Origin: Candidatus Mediterraneibacter norfolkensis
GTDB taxonomy: Bacteria > Bacillota > Clostridia > Lachnospirales > Lachnospiraceae
Assembly (NCBI GenBank): GCA_019120615.1
Contig: DWUT01000300.1
Span: 1 to 51,365, forward strand
Length of the DNA: 51,365 nt
Reading direction: 5' to 3'
The position numbers and the translations under genes are program-made. Of the stretch, positions 34,707 through 43,648 are shown in pieces (the first letter of the stretch is position 1; every line of letters starts with the position of its first letter). Below the pieces are notes generated by a model. That model worked only from the letters and a program-made list of their open reading frames with translations. It was not told where the DNA came from and searched no databases.

Positions 34707-35384
34707 ATGATGAATTCGGAGGAAAAGAGTCTGCCGGAAAAACTGGCCGACGATATTGTAGACTATATACTGAAAGAGAAACTGCAGCCAGGAGACCGTC
34801 TGCCAAACGAGAGCATACTCGCCGAAACACTGGGTGCGGGGCGCAGTTCCCTGAGAGAAGCAGTGAAACTTCTGGCGTCCCGGAATATCGTAACAGTACG
34901 CCAGGGCTCCGGAACCTATATTTCTTCCACACCGGGGATGGTGGAAGATCCCCTGGGCTTCACTTTTATTGAGGACAAAAAGAAGCTTGCTGAGGACCTG
35001 CTTGAGATCCGCTTTCTCCTGGAGCCTTCCATTGCAGCAAAAGCGGCTGAGAATGCGTCTGCTGATGACGCGGAGCATATCCTCGATCTGTGCGCAGAAG
35101 CAGAGCGTCTGCTGGAAGAAGGGAGAGATCACACCGCAAAGGATATCGAATTCCATACAGCCATTGGTATGAGCAGCAAAAATATGGTCGTTCCCCGTCT
35201 GATCCCCATCATCAATTCTTCTATTCCTCTGTTTATCGATCTCACAGAGAACGTATTGAGCCGGGAGACCATAGATACCCACAGAGAGATTGCAGATGCC
35301 ATTCTTTCCCACGATCCGGTCCGGGCTCATGACGCCATGTATCTTCACCTTGTCTACAACCGCAGACGGATCCATTCTGTATAA
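34707..35384 (+). CDS. GntR-family transcriptional regulator, FadR subfamily
   Basis: 225 residues. A winged helix-turn-helix (about 8-75) contains LQPGDRLPNESILAETLGAG and VRQGSGTYIS. An all-helical FCD ligand domain (about 90-220) has the metal-site type residues in DIEFHTAIG and THREIADAILSHDP. FadR-type regulators with an FCD domain usually sense sugar acids or carboxylic acids. It is divergent from the IlvD/Edd dehydratase across a 316-bp gap with two palindromes, so it most likely represses that gene until its substrate or product is present. Two ATGs are adjacent (34707, 34710), and the first was kept. Confidence 0.92.
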   Translation: MMNSEEKSLPEKLADDIVDYILKEKLQPGDRLPNESILAETLGAGRSSLREAVKLLASRNIVTVRQGSGTYISSTPGMVEDPLGFTFIEDKKKLAEDLLEIRFLLEPSIAAKAAENASADDAEHILDLCAEAERLLEEGRDHTAKDIEFHTAIGMSSKNMVVPRLIPIINSSIPLFIDLTENVLSRETIDTHREIADAILSHDPVRAHDAMYLHLVYNRRRIHSV

Positions 35385-35413
35385 TAAAAGAAGGCGCTGC
35401 CCCATCAGGGACT

Positions 35414-36460
35414 TCAGCGTTTTACATGCCGGATCATCCCCAGCACCGATTCATTCGCATTGATCACAGTCAGCGTGATATCCGGATGCTGATTCTGAAA
35501 GACGCGAAATACTTCATCTGCAAACCCCTGCCCCATGAAATCAATACCGCTGAAATCAAAGATGATCTCCCGGAATTCGTCCAGACGCCGGAGGATCCGT
35601 CTTGCCTGAGATCTGGCTACCGGATCGCCCAGCGGACACATCTCTTTCATTGGGATCATCGTTTTTACAAAACCTTCTTCCAGCGGAGCAAATGCGTCGA
35701 AAATCTCCTTTGAAGTCCTTTTCGATTCATTTTCCAGTTTCATCACAGCCATCGTTCCTATCCTCTCCATCTTCGTGTAATAAGAAATCAAATGAGACTG
35801 CACAAACCGGTCTCTGTCATCACACCGGTAAGAATAGACCGTATTCTCAGACCAGACGGCAAACTCTGAAAGCATTTTCGATACAAAAAAAATCCCTTCT
35901 CCTGAATGTCTTTCCGGATCCGTAGTCATCCTTCCTTTATACAGTTCCATGGCAGCCTGCTCAGAATTCAGTGATATTCCTGCCTGTTTTTTGAAATAAT
36001 CCTGTATATTATGAAATATCCCCACACCATTATCCACAATTGAAATTTCCGTATACAGGGCATCTTTCTGTATTCCGAACCGGATCCGATCCCCATCTGA
36101 ATGGTCAATTGCATTATTCATGATTTCCGTAAATGAATAGTACCAGATATCCTGTACATTGCCGGGCAGCTCATCCAGTAACGGACTGATATACTTCCAG
36201 TACAGGTCATCTTCTTCCAACATACCGGAATTTTCCAAATTCCACTGCTCTGTCACTGTCGTAAGAAAAAGACCTGTCTTCCTTTCCGCGTCTTCCGTAA
36301 CTGTCCCCTTATCCAGGCAGTCCTTAATATATCTTCGCACGGATGTCTCTGATATTCCAAAATTCTCAGCAGTCTTTTTTATAAAATCCGCATCATCACA
36401 TCGTATCTTGTCCAGCATATATTTGCGGATTGCTTTTCTCTTCGCCTCAGTAAACGACAT
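35414..36460 (-). CDS. HTH - HATPase - DUF4325 (STAS-like) regulatory protein
   Basis: About 348 residues, with an unusual three-part build. N-terminal helices with a helix-turn-helix type segment (AENFGISETSVRRYIKDCLD, 31-50) come first. A GHKL ATPase domain follows, with N-box TEIMNNAIDH (111-120), G1 DNGVGIF (143-149) and G2 SGEGIFF (186-192). The C-terminal STAS-like DUF4325 domain (about 262-340) contains FDFSGIDFMGQGFADEVFRV. This resembles an anti-sigma-type kinase fused to its STAS partner and to a DNA-binding head. Its targets are unknown. The ATG at 36460 has AAGGTG upstream; a GTG at 36469 would add three residues. Confidence 0.85.
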   Translation of the reverse strand: MSFTEAKRKAIRKYMLDKIRCDDADFIKKTAENFGISETSVRRYIKDCLDKGTVTEDAERKTGLFLTTVTEQWNLENSGMLEEDDLYWKYISPLLDELPGNVQDIWYYSFTEIMNNAIDHSDGDRIRFGIQKDALYTEISIVDNGVGIFHNIQDYFKKQAGISLNSEQAAMELYKGRMTTDPERHSGEGIFFVSKMLSEFAVWSENTVYSYRCDDRDRFVQSHLISYYTKMERIGTMAVMKLENESKRTSKEIFDAFAPLEEGFVKTMIPMKEMCPLGDPVARSQARRILRRLDEFREIIFDFSGIDFMGQGFADEVFRVFQNQHPDITLTVINANESVLGMIRHVKR

Positions 36461-36551
36461 CCTTTTCACCTTATCATTTCATATTTGAACTATAAATTCT
36501 GTTTTTACAACTATATCACACTATTATCATACATACAACAGGGAAACAGAT

Positions 36552-36597
36552 AAAAAGAGCGCCGCATGAGAAAATAAATTCTTCATGCGACGGCTTC
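36552..36597 (-). terminator. Intrinsic terminator of enolase
   Basis: On the minus strand GTCGCATGA pairs with TCATGCGGC around an A/T-rich loop and is followed by TTTTT, starting a few bases after the eno stop. Confidence 0.8.
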
Positions 36598-36600
36598 CTT

Positions 36601-37935
<1,335 letters not shown>

Positions 37936-38004
37936 TCAGGTATTACGGAACAAAGGAGTTCACATGATTCATTCACATACAGTTAGATTAAACTAACCAT
38001 ATGT

Positions 38005-38033
38005 ATCATACCAGAATGTAGGATTATATTCAA
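38005..38033 (-). promoter_or_regulatory. Promoter of eno
   Basis: On the minus strand TTGAAT, a 17-bp spacer and TATGAT. Just downstream at the likely start of the transcript lies the dyad GTTAGTTTAATCTAAC (37982-37997), which could be an operator or a leader hairpin. The leader is about 100 nt. Confidence 0.7.
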
Positions 38034-38046
38034 CTCTTTTATTGAG

Positions 38047-38059
38047 ATTGATTATCAAT
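38047..38059. promoter_or_regulatory. 13-bp palindrome upstream of the eno -35
   Basis: ATTGATTATCAAT is a perfect odd-centred palindrome 14 bp upstream of the eno -35. It looks somewhat like half of a Fur-type site, but it matches the 19-bp consensus poorly, so the binder is unknown. Confidence 0.3.
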
Positions 38060-38179
38060 TATTTAGTATTTCACGAAGGTTTTCCTGTTTTCCTGTCTTC
38101 CCGTTATCCTTTCCCGGACATCGCTCTTTTATACCTGAAAACAGCGGCAGAATCTTTTCCCCTCTCCGATTAAGCCGTC

Positions 38180-38815
38180 TCAGTTCTTTTTCCCGTTCTT
38201 TCTTTTCCTGTTCGTATTTTTTCTGCCCGTGCTTTTCTTTCCAGCCGTTTTTTTCTTTCTCACACTGTATCCAAACGTCCCCAGTTTTTTTCCAAGCCCC
38301 AGATACTCACCGTGAGAATATGCCAGAAGTCCTGTCCGGTTCAGTTCAAATTTCCCTTTCTCATCCAGATAAGAATCATCCACCCGGACTGCCGTAACCT
38401 CAGCAAGAAACATATGATGACTGCCCAGTTTCTCAGTCCTGATCACCCGGCATTCGATATTGACCGGAGATTCTTTTATACAGGGTGCATATTTCAGAAA
38501 CTGGGCGGGCTCTGCGGTCAGGGAGCACTCCTTCCACTTATCCACATCCCGCCCCGAGCGCACGCCGCAAAAATCCGCGGCCCATGCCAGTTTTTCTGTT
38601 GTAAGGTTGATGACAAATTCTCCGCTCTCTTCGATCATGTGATAAGAGTACCGCTCCGGGCGGACCGAGATATATGCCATGGGAGGATTCGTGCATACCG
38701 TTCCTGTCCACGCAATGGTCAGTATATTTGTATTTCCGCTTTTATCCGCAGTGCTGACCATGACGGCCGGCAGCGGATAGATCATATTTCCCGGTTTCCA
38801 GACCTGTTTGCTCAT
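38180..38815 (-). CDS. Flavin reductase-like (FMN-binding) protein with basic C-terminal tail
   Basis: 211 residues. The core fold is shown by MIYPLPAVMVSTADKSGNTN, the FMN-binding stretch TIAWTGTVCTNPPMAYISVR, SGEFVINLT, and HHMFLAEVTAV. Family members use FMN to reduce flavins or act as NAD(P)H oxidoreductases in the cytoplasm. The last 27 residues after YSVRKKKT are almost only Lys, Arg, Gly, Asn, Ser and Thr, not part of the fold and perhaps binding nucleic acid or membrane. The gene follows the pyrophosphatase by 35 bp on the same strand, so the two may be cotranscribed. Confidence 0.9.
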   Translation of the reverse strand: MSKQVWKPGNMIYPLPAVMVSTADKSGNTNILTIAWTGTVCTNPPMAYISVRPERYSYHMIEESGEFVINLTTEKLAWAADFCGVRSGRDVDKWKECSLTAEPAQFLKYAPCIKESPVNIECRVIRTEKLGSHHMFLAEVTAVRVDDSYLDEKGKFELNRTGLLAYSHGEYLGLGKKLGTFGYSVRKKKTAGKKSTGRKNTNRKRKNGKKN

Positions 38816-38850
38816 CTTCTCTTCCTCTCCGTTTCTCTGTTATCCGCTTC

Positions 38851-40500
38851 TTACTGCTGAAGCGCTCCCACCAGAGTGGGAACCAGCTGTTTTTTCCTGG
38901 AAACCACGCCTTTGAGCATGATCTCCCCCGTCTCCTCCGGCAGGTCATACGCACTTAAAATCTTCTCTCGCGCTTCCGGTCCGCAGCAGAGCAGTTCCGA
39001 AGACTCCGTAATAATATTGGTCAGCATGAAAAAGATCATATTCAGTCCATGGCTGTTCCGAGCCTTTTCCAGATGCGGCTCTACGATCTTCTTCAGTTCC
39101 TTGAGTTCCTCCGCGCTCATAGAATTGACCTGTCCCACACCGAATACAGTATCGTTCACTGTAAACTGTTTAAAATCAAGGAAACAGATTTCTTCCGCGC
39201 TCTTTCCTTTCAGATTGCTTCCCGCATTAAACATCTCCTGCGCAAGAGATTCAATCTCGATTCCCGCAATCTCAGCCAGCGTATGAGCCGCCTTTTCATC
39301 CACCGGAGTACATGTGGGAGAACGGAACATAAGGGTATCCGAGATGATCGCGGAGCAGAGGAGTCCCGCATTGACCGGATCGATCTCTTCTCCCGCCTCC
39401 TGATACATCTGCCATACGATCGTTGCCGTGCAGCCCACCGGCTGATTCCGGAAAAATACAGGCCCCATGGTCTCAATGCTGCTCAGCCTGTGGTGGTCAA
39501 TGATTTCCAGCACATCCGCTTCCTCCACGCCGTCCACAGCCTGGCTCTTTTCATTATGATCCACAAGGATCACTTCTTTTTTCTTCACATTGAGAAGGCG
39601 GCGCCTGGAGATCAGTCCCAGGAACTTTCCCTTATTGTCTACAATAGGGAAATCGCGGAATCTCTTTCTTGCCATGACTTCCTTTACATCGTCCACATAA
39701 TCCTTCATCTTAAATGTGACCAGATTTCCCTTTGTCATGAAATATTTCACAGGAATGCTCTGATTGATATGCTGCGCCGCCGTAAATGTATCATGGGGCG
39801 TGCGGATGATCACGATCTGCTTTTCCGACGCCTCACGTATGATCTCATCGGAGACCGGCGCATTCTGGCACACCACCATACAGCTCACATCTCTGTCGAC
39901 GGCACAGCGCTGTGCATCCTTTCTGTCCCCCATGATCACCAGATCGTCCCGATCTATAAAATCTGACATCAGAATCCTGCTTGAAGCCGCGATCACAACC
40001 TTTCCTTTCAGAAGATAGCTGTGTTCATTCCCGGTCAGCACCTCTCCCTCCACTGCTCTGGCTATATTGCGGTACTGAGTCCTCGCCTTTGACAGGATCA
40101 TGCTGTCGTATACTTCCATATAAGTCTTCGCGATATCACCGATCGTGATCACGCCTTCCAGCTTTCCGTCCCTGGTCACCGGGAGAGTGTGTATATTGGA
40201 TTCCTTCATTTTTTCCCATGCCGTGCGAATGGAAATGCTGCTTCTAAGCCCCTCCACTTCCTTGAGTTCCACATCCTTGATCTGTTCCCTCAGATCCGTC
40301 AGCAGACTTGGTGTTTTTACATGAAAATGTTCCAGGACATACTGCGTCTCTTCATTGGGCTGTCCCGCTCTGCGCGGCTCATGAGTTCTTCCTGTCAGCT
40401 TTGTCTTCAGTGCCGCATATGCAATCGCAGAACAGATGGAATCCGTATCCGGATTTTTATGTCCCACCACGTATACTTTTCTTTCTTTTTCCCTGCTCAT
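38851..40500 (-). CDS. ppaC: Manganese-dependent inorganic pyrophosphatase with CBS and DRTGG domains
   Basis: 549 residues. The DHH domain starts VVGHKNPDTDSICSAIAYA. A regulatory insert follows with CBS1 (ITIGDIAKTYM), a DRTGG domain, and CBS2 (RFRDFPIVDNKGKFLGLIS). Then the DHH core resumes with LEIIDHHRLSSIETMGP and ends in a DHHA2 domain with the RKKQLVPTL motif. It hydrolyses pyrophosphate; in the known CBS-DRTGG type, AMP or ADP inhibits and ATP or diadenosine polyphosphates activate. The start at 40500 has TTGGAG upstream; a TTG at 40515 is less likely. Divergent from the S1 gene. Confidence 0.95.
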   Translation of the reverse strand: MSREKERKVYVVGHKNPDTDSICSAIAYAALKTKLTGRTHEPRRAGQPNEETQYVLEHFHVKTPSLLTDLREQIKDVELKEVEGLRSSISIRTAWEKMKESNIHTLPVTRDGKLEGVITIGDIAKTYMEVYDSMILSKARTQYRNIARAVEGEVLTGNEHSYLLKGKVVIAASSRILMSDFIDRDDLVIMGDRKDAQRCAVDRDVSCMVVCQNAPVSDEIIREASEKQIVIIRTPHDTFTAAQHINQSIPVKYFMTKGNLVTFKMKDYVDDVKEVMARKRFRDFPIVDNKGKFLGLISRRRLLNVKKKEVILVDHNEKSQAVDGVEEADVLEIIDHHRLSSIETMGPVFFRNQPVGCTATIVWQMYQEAGEEIDPVNAGLLCSAIISDTLMFRSPTCTPVDEKAAHTLAEIAGIEIESLAQEMFNAGSNLKGKSAEEICFLDFKQFTVNDTVFGVGQVNSMSAEELKELKKIVEPHLEKARNSHGLNMIFFMLTNIITESSELLCCGPEAREKILSAYDLPEETGEIMLKGVVSRKKQLVPTLVGALQQ

Positions 40501-40664
40501 ATATTCAGTCTCCAATCTATACTGTCTCGTTTTCTACCCAATAGGTTGCCATTTTTTTGCTTTTTCGTCAACCCAAATTTCATTTTCCTGATCCGCTTTC
40601 CCCACCCCCTCCCATGATCCTCCGGTTTTTAAGGCTTTTTTCTGTCTGGGATTGTCTTCAACTG

Positions 40665-40694
40665 TTGTTTTTTTCTCAGACTTTATGATATACT
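40665..40694 (+). promoter_or_regulatory. Promoter of the S1-domain gene
   Basis: TTGTTT (40665-40670), 18-bp spacer and extended -10 TGATATACT (TATACT at 40689-40694), about 40 bp before the ATG. Confidence 0.6.
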
Positions 40695-40736
40695 GTTCAT
40701 GTTGAACAAAAAGAATTTAAATCGAGGTGCTGCACA

Positions 40737-41480
40737 ATGAGCGAAGAAATGAGAGAAGAATTACAGACAAATGAAACCGCAGAGGCGGTTGAAAACACAT
40801 CCGCTGAAAACGAAACTGCGGAAACTGCATCCGGCGAGACAATGGCGGATTACGAAGAGCATTTTGACGACGCCAACCCCTGGAACAGGGTTCAGGAATA
40901 TATGGAGAAAAAAACTGTCCTTCCTGTTAAAGTCGAAGGCGTGGTAAACGGCGGAGTCATCGCTATGGTAGAGGGATTAAGAGGATTTGTTCCTGCTTCC
41001 AAGCTCTCCCTCTCCTACATCGAAGATCTTGAAACTTATCTTCTCAAAGATATTGAGGTACAGGTTATCGACGTGGATCAGGCAAACAACCGTCTTGTGC
41101 TCTCCGCGCGTGAGATCCTCAAAGAGAAAGAAAGAAAAGCACGCGAAGAGCAGATTGCAAACCTGAAAGTCGGAACTGTAATGAAAGGTACTGTTGAAAC
41201 ACTCCAGAATTACGGCGCATTCGTAAAGATGGAGAACGGACTTTCCGGACTGGTACACGTATCACAGATTTCACAGAAGCGTGTAAAACTTCCGTCTGAC
41301 GTTCTGAACGTAGGAGACGAAGTCAATGTGAAGGTCATCGGCATCAAAGACGGCAAGGTCAGCCTGAGCATGAAAGCCCTGGAAGAGACAAAGGATGAAC
41401 CCGAGGAGAAGGTTGTGATCCCGAAGAGCGAGAATATCGGGACGAACCTCGGAGATCTCTTCAAGAACCTGAAACTGTAA
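40737..41480 (+). CDS. S1 RNA-binding domain protein (two S1 repeats)
   Basis: 247 residues. An acidic, Glu/Thr-rich N-terminus (1-48) is followed by two S1 domains at about 60-128 (VKVEGVVNGGVIAMVEGLRG) and 143-213 (GTVMKGTVETLQNYGAFVKM ... GLVHVSQIS). A charged linker (KEKERKAREEQ) separates them. This is a short relative of ribosomal protein S1, the form seen in many Clostridia, and probably helps ribosomes bind mRNA. It is far shorter than the six-repeat Proteobacterial S1, so calling it rpsA would be risky. The GC-rich 160 bp after it hold no recognisable gene. Confidence 0.93.
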   Translation: MSEEMREELQTNETAEAVENTSAENETAETASGETMADYEEHFDDANPWNRVQEYMEKKTVLPVKVEGVVNGGVIAMVEGLRGFVPASKLSLSYIEDLETYLLKDIEVQVIDVDQANNRLVLSAREILKEKERKAREEQIANLKVGTVMKGTVETLQNYGAFVKMENGLSGLVHVSQISQKRVKLPSDVLNVGDEVNVKVIGIKDGKVSLSMKALEETKDEPEEKVVIPKSENIGTNLGDLFKNLKL

Positions 41481-41643
41481 TTTCCCGGGACGGGATGTTA
41501 CAGGTACGCCGGAAGTATATATTGCTTTCAGGCCCGCTCCCGCTTGGAGAAGCAACGCAGCGGATACGCAGGGGCGTGAGGGATGCGCCGGAGGCGCTGT
41601 TCCCGGAAAATAGAAAGTGGAAGCGCAGAATTTGTACAAAAAC

Positions 41644-41681
41644 AGGGGAACGCTATTGTCATAAACCATTAGCGTTCCCCT
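41644..41681. terminator. Bidirectional terminator between S1 and DUF2325 genes
   Basis: A perfect 12-bp stem, AGGGGAACGCTA / TAGCGTTCCCCT, with a 14-nt loop. T-rich stretches follow on both strands (TTCTACTTT and GTTTTTGTAC). It serves the two convergent genes. Confidence 0.85.
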
Positions 41682-41705
41682 TTCTACTTTAAATCCGTAG
41701 AAATA

Positions 41706-41987
41706 TCAGGCAGTTGCTCCCGCCAGTATTTCTTCCAGCGCATTCTTACTGCTGGTATGACACCGGATCACATCTGCATTGCATCTGCCCGCCTCCTCTA
41801 CCGCACAGCGAACCATCTTATGAGAAACCGTATTGGTAAAGAGTACGATCAGATCCGGACTTCCGATCTGCTTACTCAGATTCGCCGACATCTGGGTAAA
41901 TACCTTTGCCTTGCATTTATACTGTTTACAGATTTTCTTATACTGACATACCATCCTGTCATGACCGCCTATGATAACAACACTCAT
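41706..41987 (-). CDS. DUF2325 domain protein
   Basis: A 93-residue Rossmann-like small protein. It begins MSVVIIGGHDRMVCQYKKIC and continues with LIVLFTNTVSHKMVRCAVEE and IRCHTSSKNALEEIL, the pattern of the DUF2325 family. Function is unknown; the conserved Gly-Gly-His start and cysteines suggest a small ligand or metal site. It is a single gene with a good GGGAGGT site. Upstream sequence to 42110 is AT-rich, with a weak dyad ATTGA...TCAAT at 42067-42085. Confidence 0.88.
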   Translation of the reverse strand: MSVVIIGGHDRMVCQYKKICKQYKCKAKVFTQMSANLSKQIGSPDLIVLFTNTVSHKMVRCAVEEAGRCNADVIRCHTSSKNALEEILAGATA

Positions 41988-42201
41988 ATCAGACCTCCCG
42001 AATATTTTATCTGTTATATCGATCCTTTGGTTAGTTGTTTCTAACTTATGAATATATGATACATTAATTGAGAACGGATATCAATATTATTTATTGAGAT
42101 ATTTTATCATTCAGTCACCGGAAGTGGCAAGAGACATATTCCAGGACCGCAGAGAGCCCCGGGATTCCGGATCTTTTCCGGCTTCGACTTTTCGCCGTTG
42201 C

Positions 42202-42228
42202 AAAAAGGATCCTTCGCAGAAGGATCCT
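42202..42228 (-). terminator. Intrinsic terminator of the DUF3737 gene
   Basis: A perfect 10-bp stem, AGGATCCTTC / GAAGGATCCT, with a 3-nt loop, is followed on the minus strand by TTTT. It lies about 45 bp after the DUF3737 stop. Confidence 0.85.
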
Positions 42229-42271
42229 CCATACAATGTTTCTTTACTGTTTTTGTTTGCCTGAAAAGGCC

Positions 42272-43135
42272 TCAGGCACAGCTGCATACCTTTTTCTGTA
42301 CGTTTTCTCCGATCAGGATCTGTCCTTTTGCCTCCTTGTCATCCATGATGATCTCGTCTACGGCAGGCACACGGATCCATCCCGAGCGCGGATTCTTGAT
42401 ACTGAGAACCGGAGTTGTTACCTCCGCCTCAACTTCAGATTTCTCAAAGCAGAGGTCCGTGTCGATCATCTCACAGTTGATCAGCTTCAGATTCCTGCAA
42501 TAGCAGAATGGCTGAGTCCCGATAATCTTACAGTTGATCAGTGTCAGACCGTCTGAATACCATGCAAGATACTCCCCTTTCACAACGCTGTCCCTTACCG
42601 TAATATTCTTTCCGTGCCAGAAAGCATCCTTTGTATCAAATTTACAGTTTTCAAAAACCGCATCCCTGATATACTGGAAGGAATATTTTCCCTTGAACTC
42701 CACATCTGAGAAGCGAAGATTTTCTGATCTCATCATAAAATATTCGCTTTCTGCCTTCGTATTTTTCATCTCGATATTTCTTACGGACCAGCCGAATTCC
42801 GGAGAAAGGATATCGCAGTTGTCCACCACAGCGCTGCACTCCCGAAGCGCCTTGATTCCATGCATCTTTGTACCGGTGATCCGGATATTATCAGAATACC
42901 ACAGCGCTGCACGGCACAGTTCCGTCATCTCCGAATCTGAGATCACAAGTCCGTGATCATGCCAGAAGGGATAACGCAGATTACAGAATGTATTTTCCAC
43001 AACAATGTTACTGCTTTCTTTCAGGGCACTTTCACCGTCCGCCGGTCCGTCAAACGCACATCCTTTCAGGTGTACCCCCCTGCTTCCATAAAGCGCTCTT
43101 TCTTCATCAAATGTCTGACCTTCGATCATTTTCAT
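42272..43135 (-). CDS. DUF3737 family protein (right-handed beta-helix-like)
   Basis: 287 residues. The sequence is a run of short repeats of the type N-I-x-V-x-x-x, for example SNIVVENTFCNLRYPFW, DNIRITGTKMHGIKALRECS, KNITVRDSVVKGEYLAWYSD and RNLKLINCEMIDTDLCFEKS, as expected for a beta-helix of about ten coils. Many coils contain Trp/Tyr after a Cys or His, which could line a surface groove. The family has no known activity. It forms an operon with a 78-residue protein (17-bp gap) and is divergent from a LysR regulator. Confidence 0.9.
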   Translation of the reverse strand: MKMIEGQTFDEERALYGSRGVHLKGCAFDGPADGESALKESSNIVVENTFCNLRYPFWHDHGLVISDSEMTELCRAALWYSDNIRITGTKMHGIKALRECSAVVDNCDILSPEFGWSVRNIEMKNTKAESEYFMMRSENLRFSDVEFKGKYSFQYIRDAVFENCKFDTKDAFWHGKNITVRDSVVKGEYLAWYSDGLTLINCKIIGTQPFCYCRNLKLINCEMIDTDLCFEKSEVEAEVTTPVLSIKNPRSGWIRVPAVDEIIMDDKEAKGQILIGENVQKKVCSCA

Positions 43136-43152
43136 TATAAATTCCTCCTTCT

Positions 43153-43389
43153 TTATACAGCAATATTTTTACGGCTGATCTGATAAACAAGATAATCCAG
43201 ACAGTCGATCTTTTTTTCTTCTGCATGGACCCGTTCCAGAAGCTTTTTTCTGTGCTTTTCCAGGAGACGCAGCTGTCCGTTCACATCACTCTCATCACGG
43301 CATTTCATAAAATCTCTGATCACTTCCGGATCACATCCTGCGTCTCTCAGATTACAGATCAATGCCTCTTTCTTTTCACCTTCATGCAT
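43153..43389 (-). CDS. Small conserved partner of DUF3737 (78 aa)
   Basis: A highly charged, helical 78-residue protein with four cysteines, in CNLRDAGCD, MKCRDES and IDCLDYLVYQI. I know similar small proteins beside DUF3737 in Clostridia from memory but no named function. The segment LRLLEKHRKKLLERVHAEEK looks like the coiled-coil end of MerR-type proteins without a DNA-binding head. The ATG at 43389 has AAAGGATG at the right distance; a longer frame to 43458 lacks a site. It is first in the operon and read away from the LysR gene. Confidence 0.8.
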   Translation of the reverse strand: MHEGEKKEALICNLRDAGCDPEVIRDFMKCRDESDVNGQLRLLEKHRKKLLERVHAEEKKIDCLDYLVYQISRKNIAV

Positions 43390-43548
43390 TATTACACATC
43401 CTTTTCCACTCAACATTATAGCTCGCTGCACCTTCGACATCAAATGCCTGCAGCACATACTCAGCTATACCTTCCGGTAATACCAGATTTTCCGGAACTG
43501 TCCTCTCATTTATCCCTCTCTCTGATCACACTTTAGCACCGTTTGGAA

Positions 43549-43614
43549 AGAATAGCAATTATTTATATTTTATCAATTACCATAATTGAAAACTATACTT
43601 ATTCATGTTACAAT
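43549..43614. promoter_or_regulatory. Divergent promoters overlapping one LysR-type dyad
   Basis: The dyad TCAATTACCATAATTGA (43573-43589) contains parts of both -35 elements. Plus strand: TTGAAA (43586-43591), 17 bp, TACAAT (43609-43614) for the LysR gene. Minus strand: TTGATA (43571-43576), 16 bp, TATTCT (43549-43554) for the small gene and DUF3737. One bound protein could switch both. Confidence 0.7.
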
Positions 43615-43648
43615 GAGACTGTCAAACTAACTGAAAAGGAGGGGCATC

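Noticed and set aside
41481-41643. GC-rich stretch after the S1 gene, with a short open frame
   Set aside because: No ribosome site, no family match, and no clear structure before the terminator. I could not assign it.
42067-42085. ATTGA...TCAAT dyad upstream of DUF2325 as a Fur box
   Set aside because: Matches the 19-bp Fur consensus at only about 12 positions and the inner bases do not pair.
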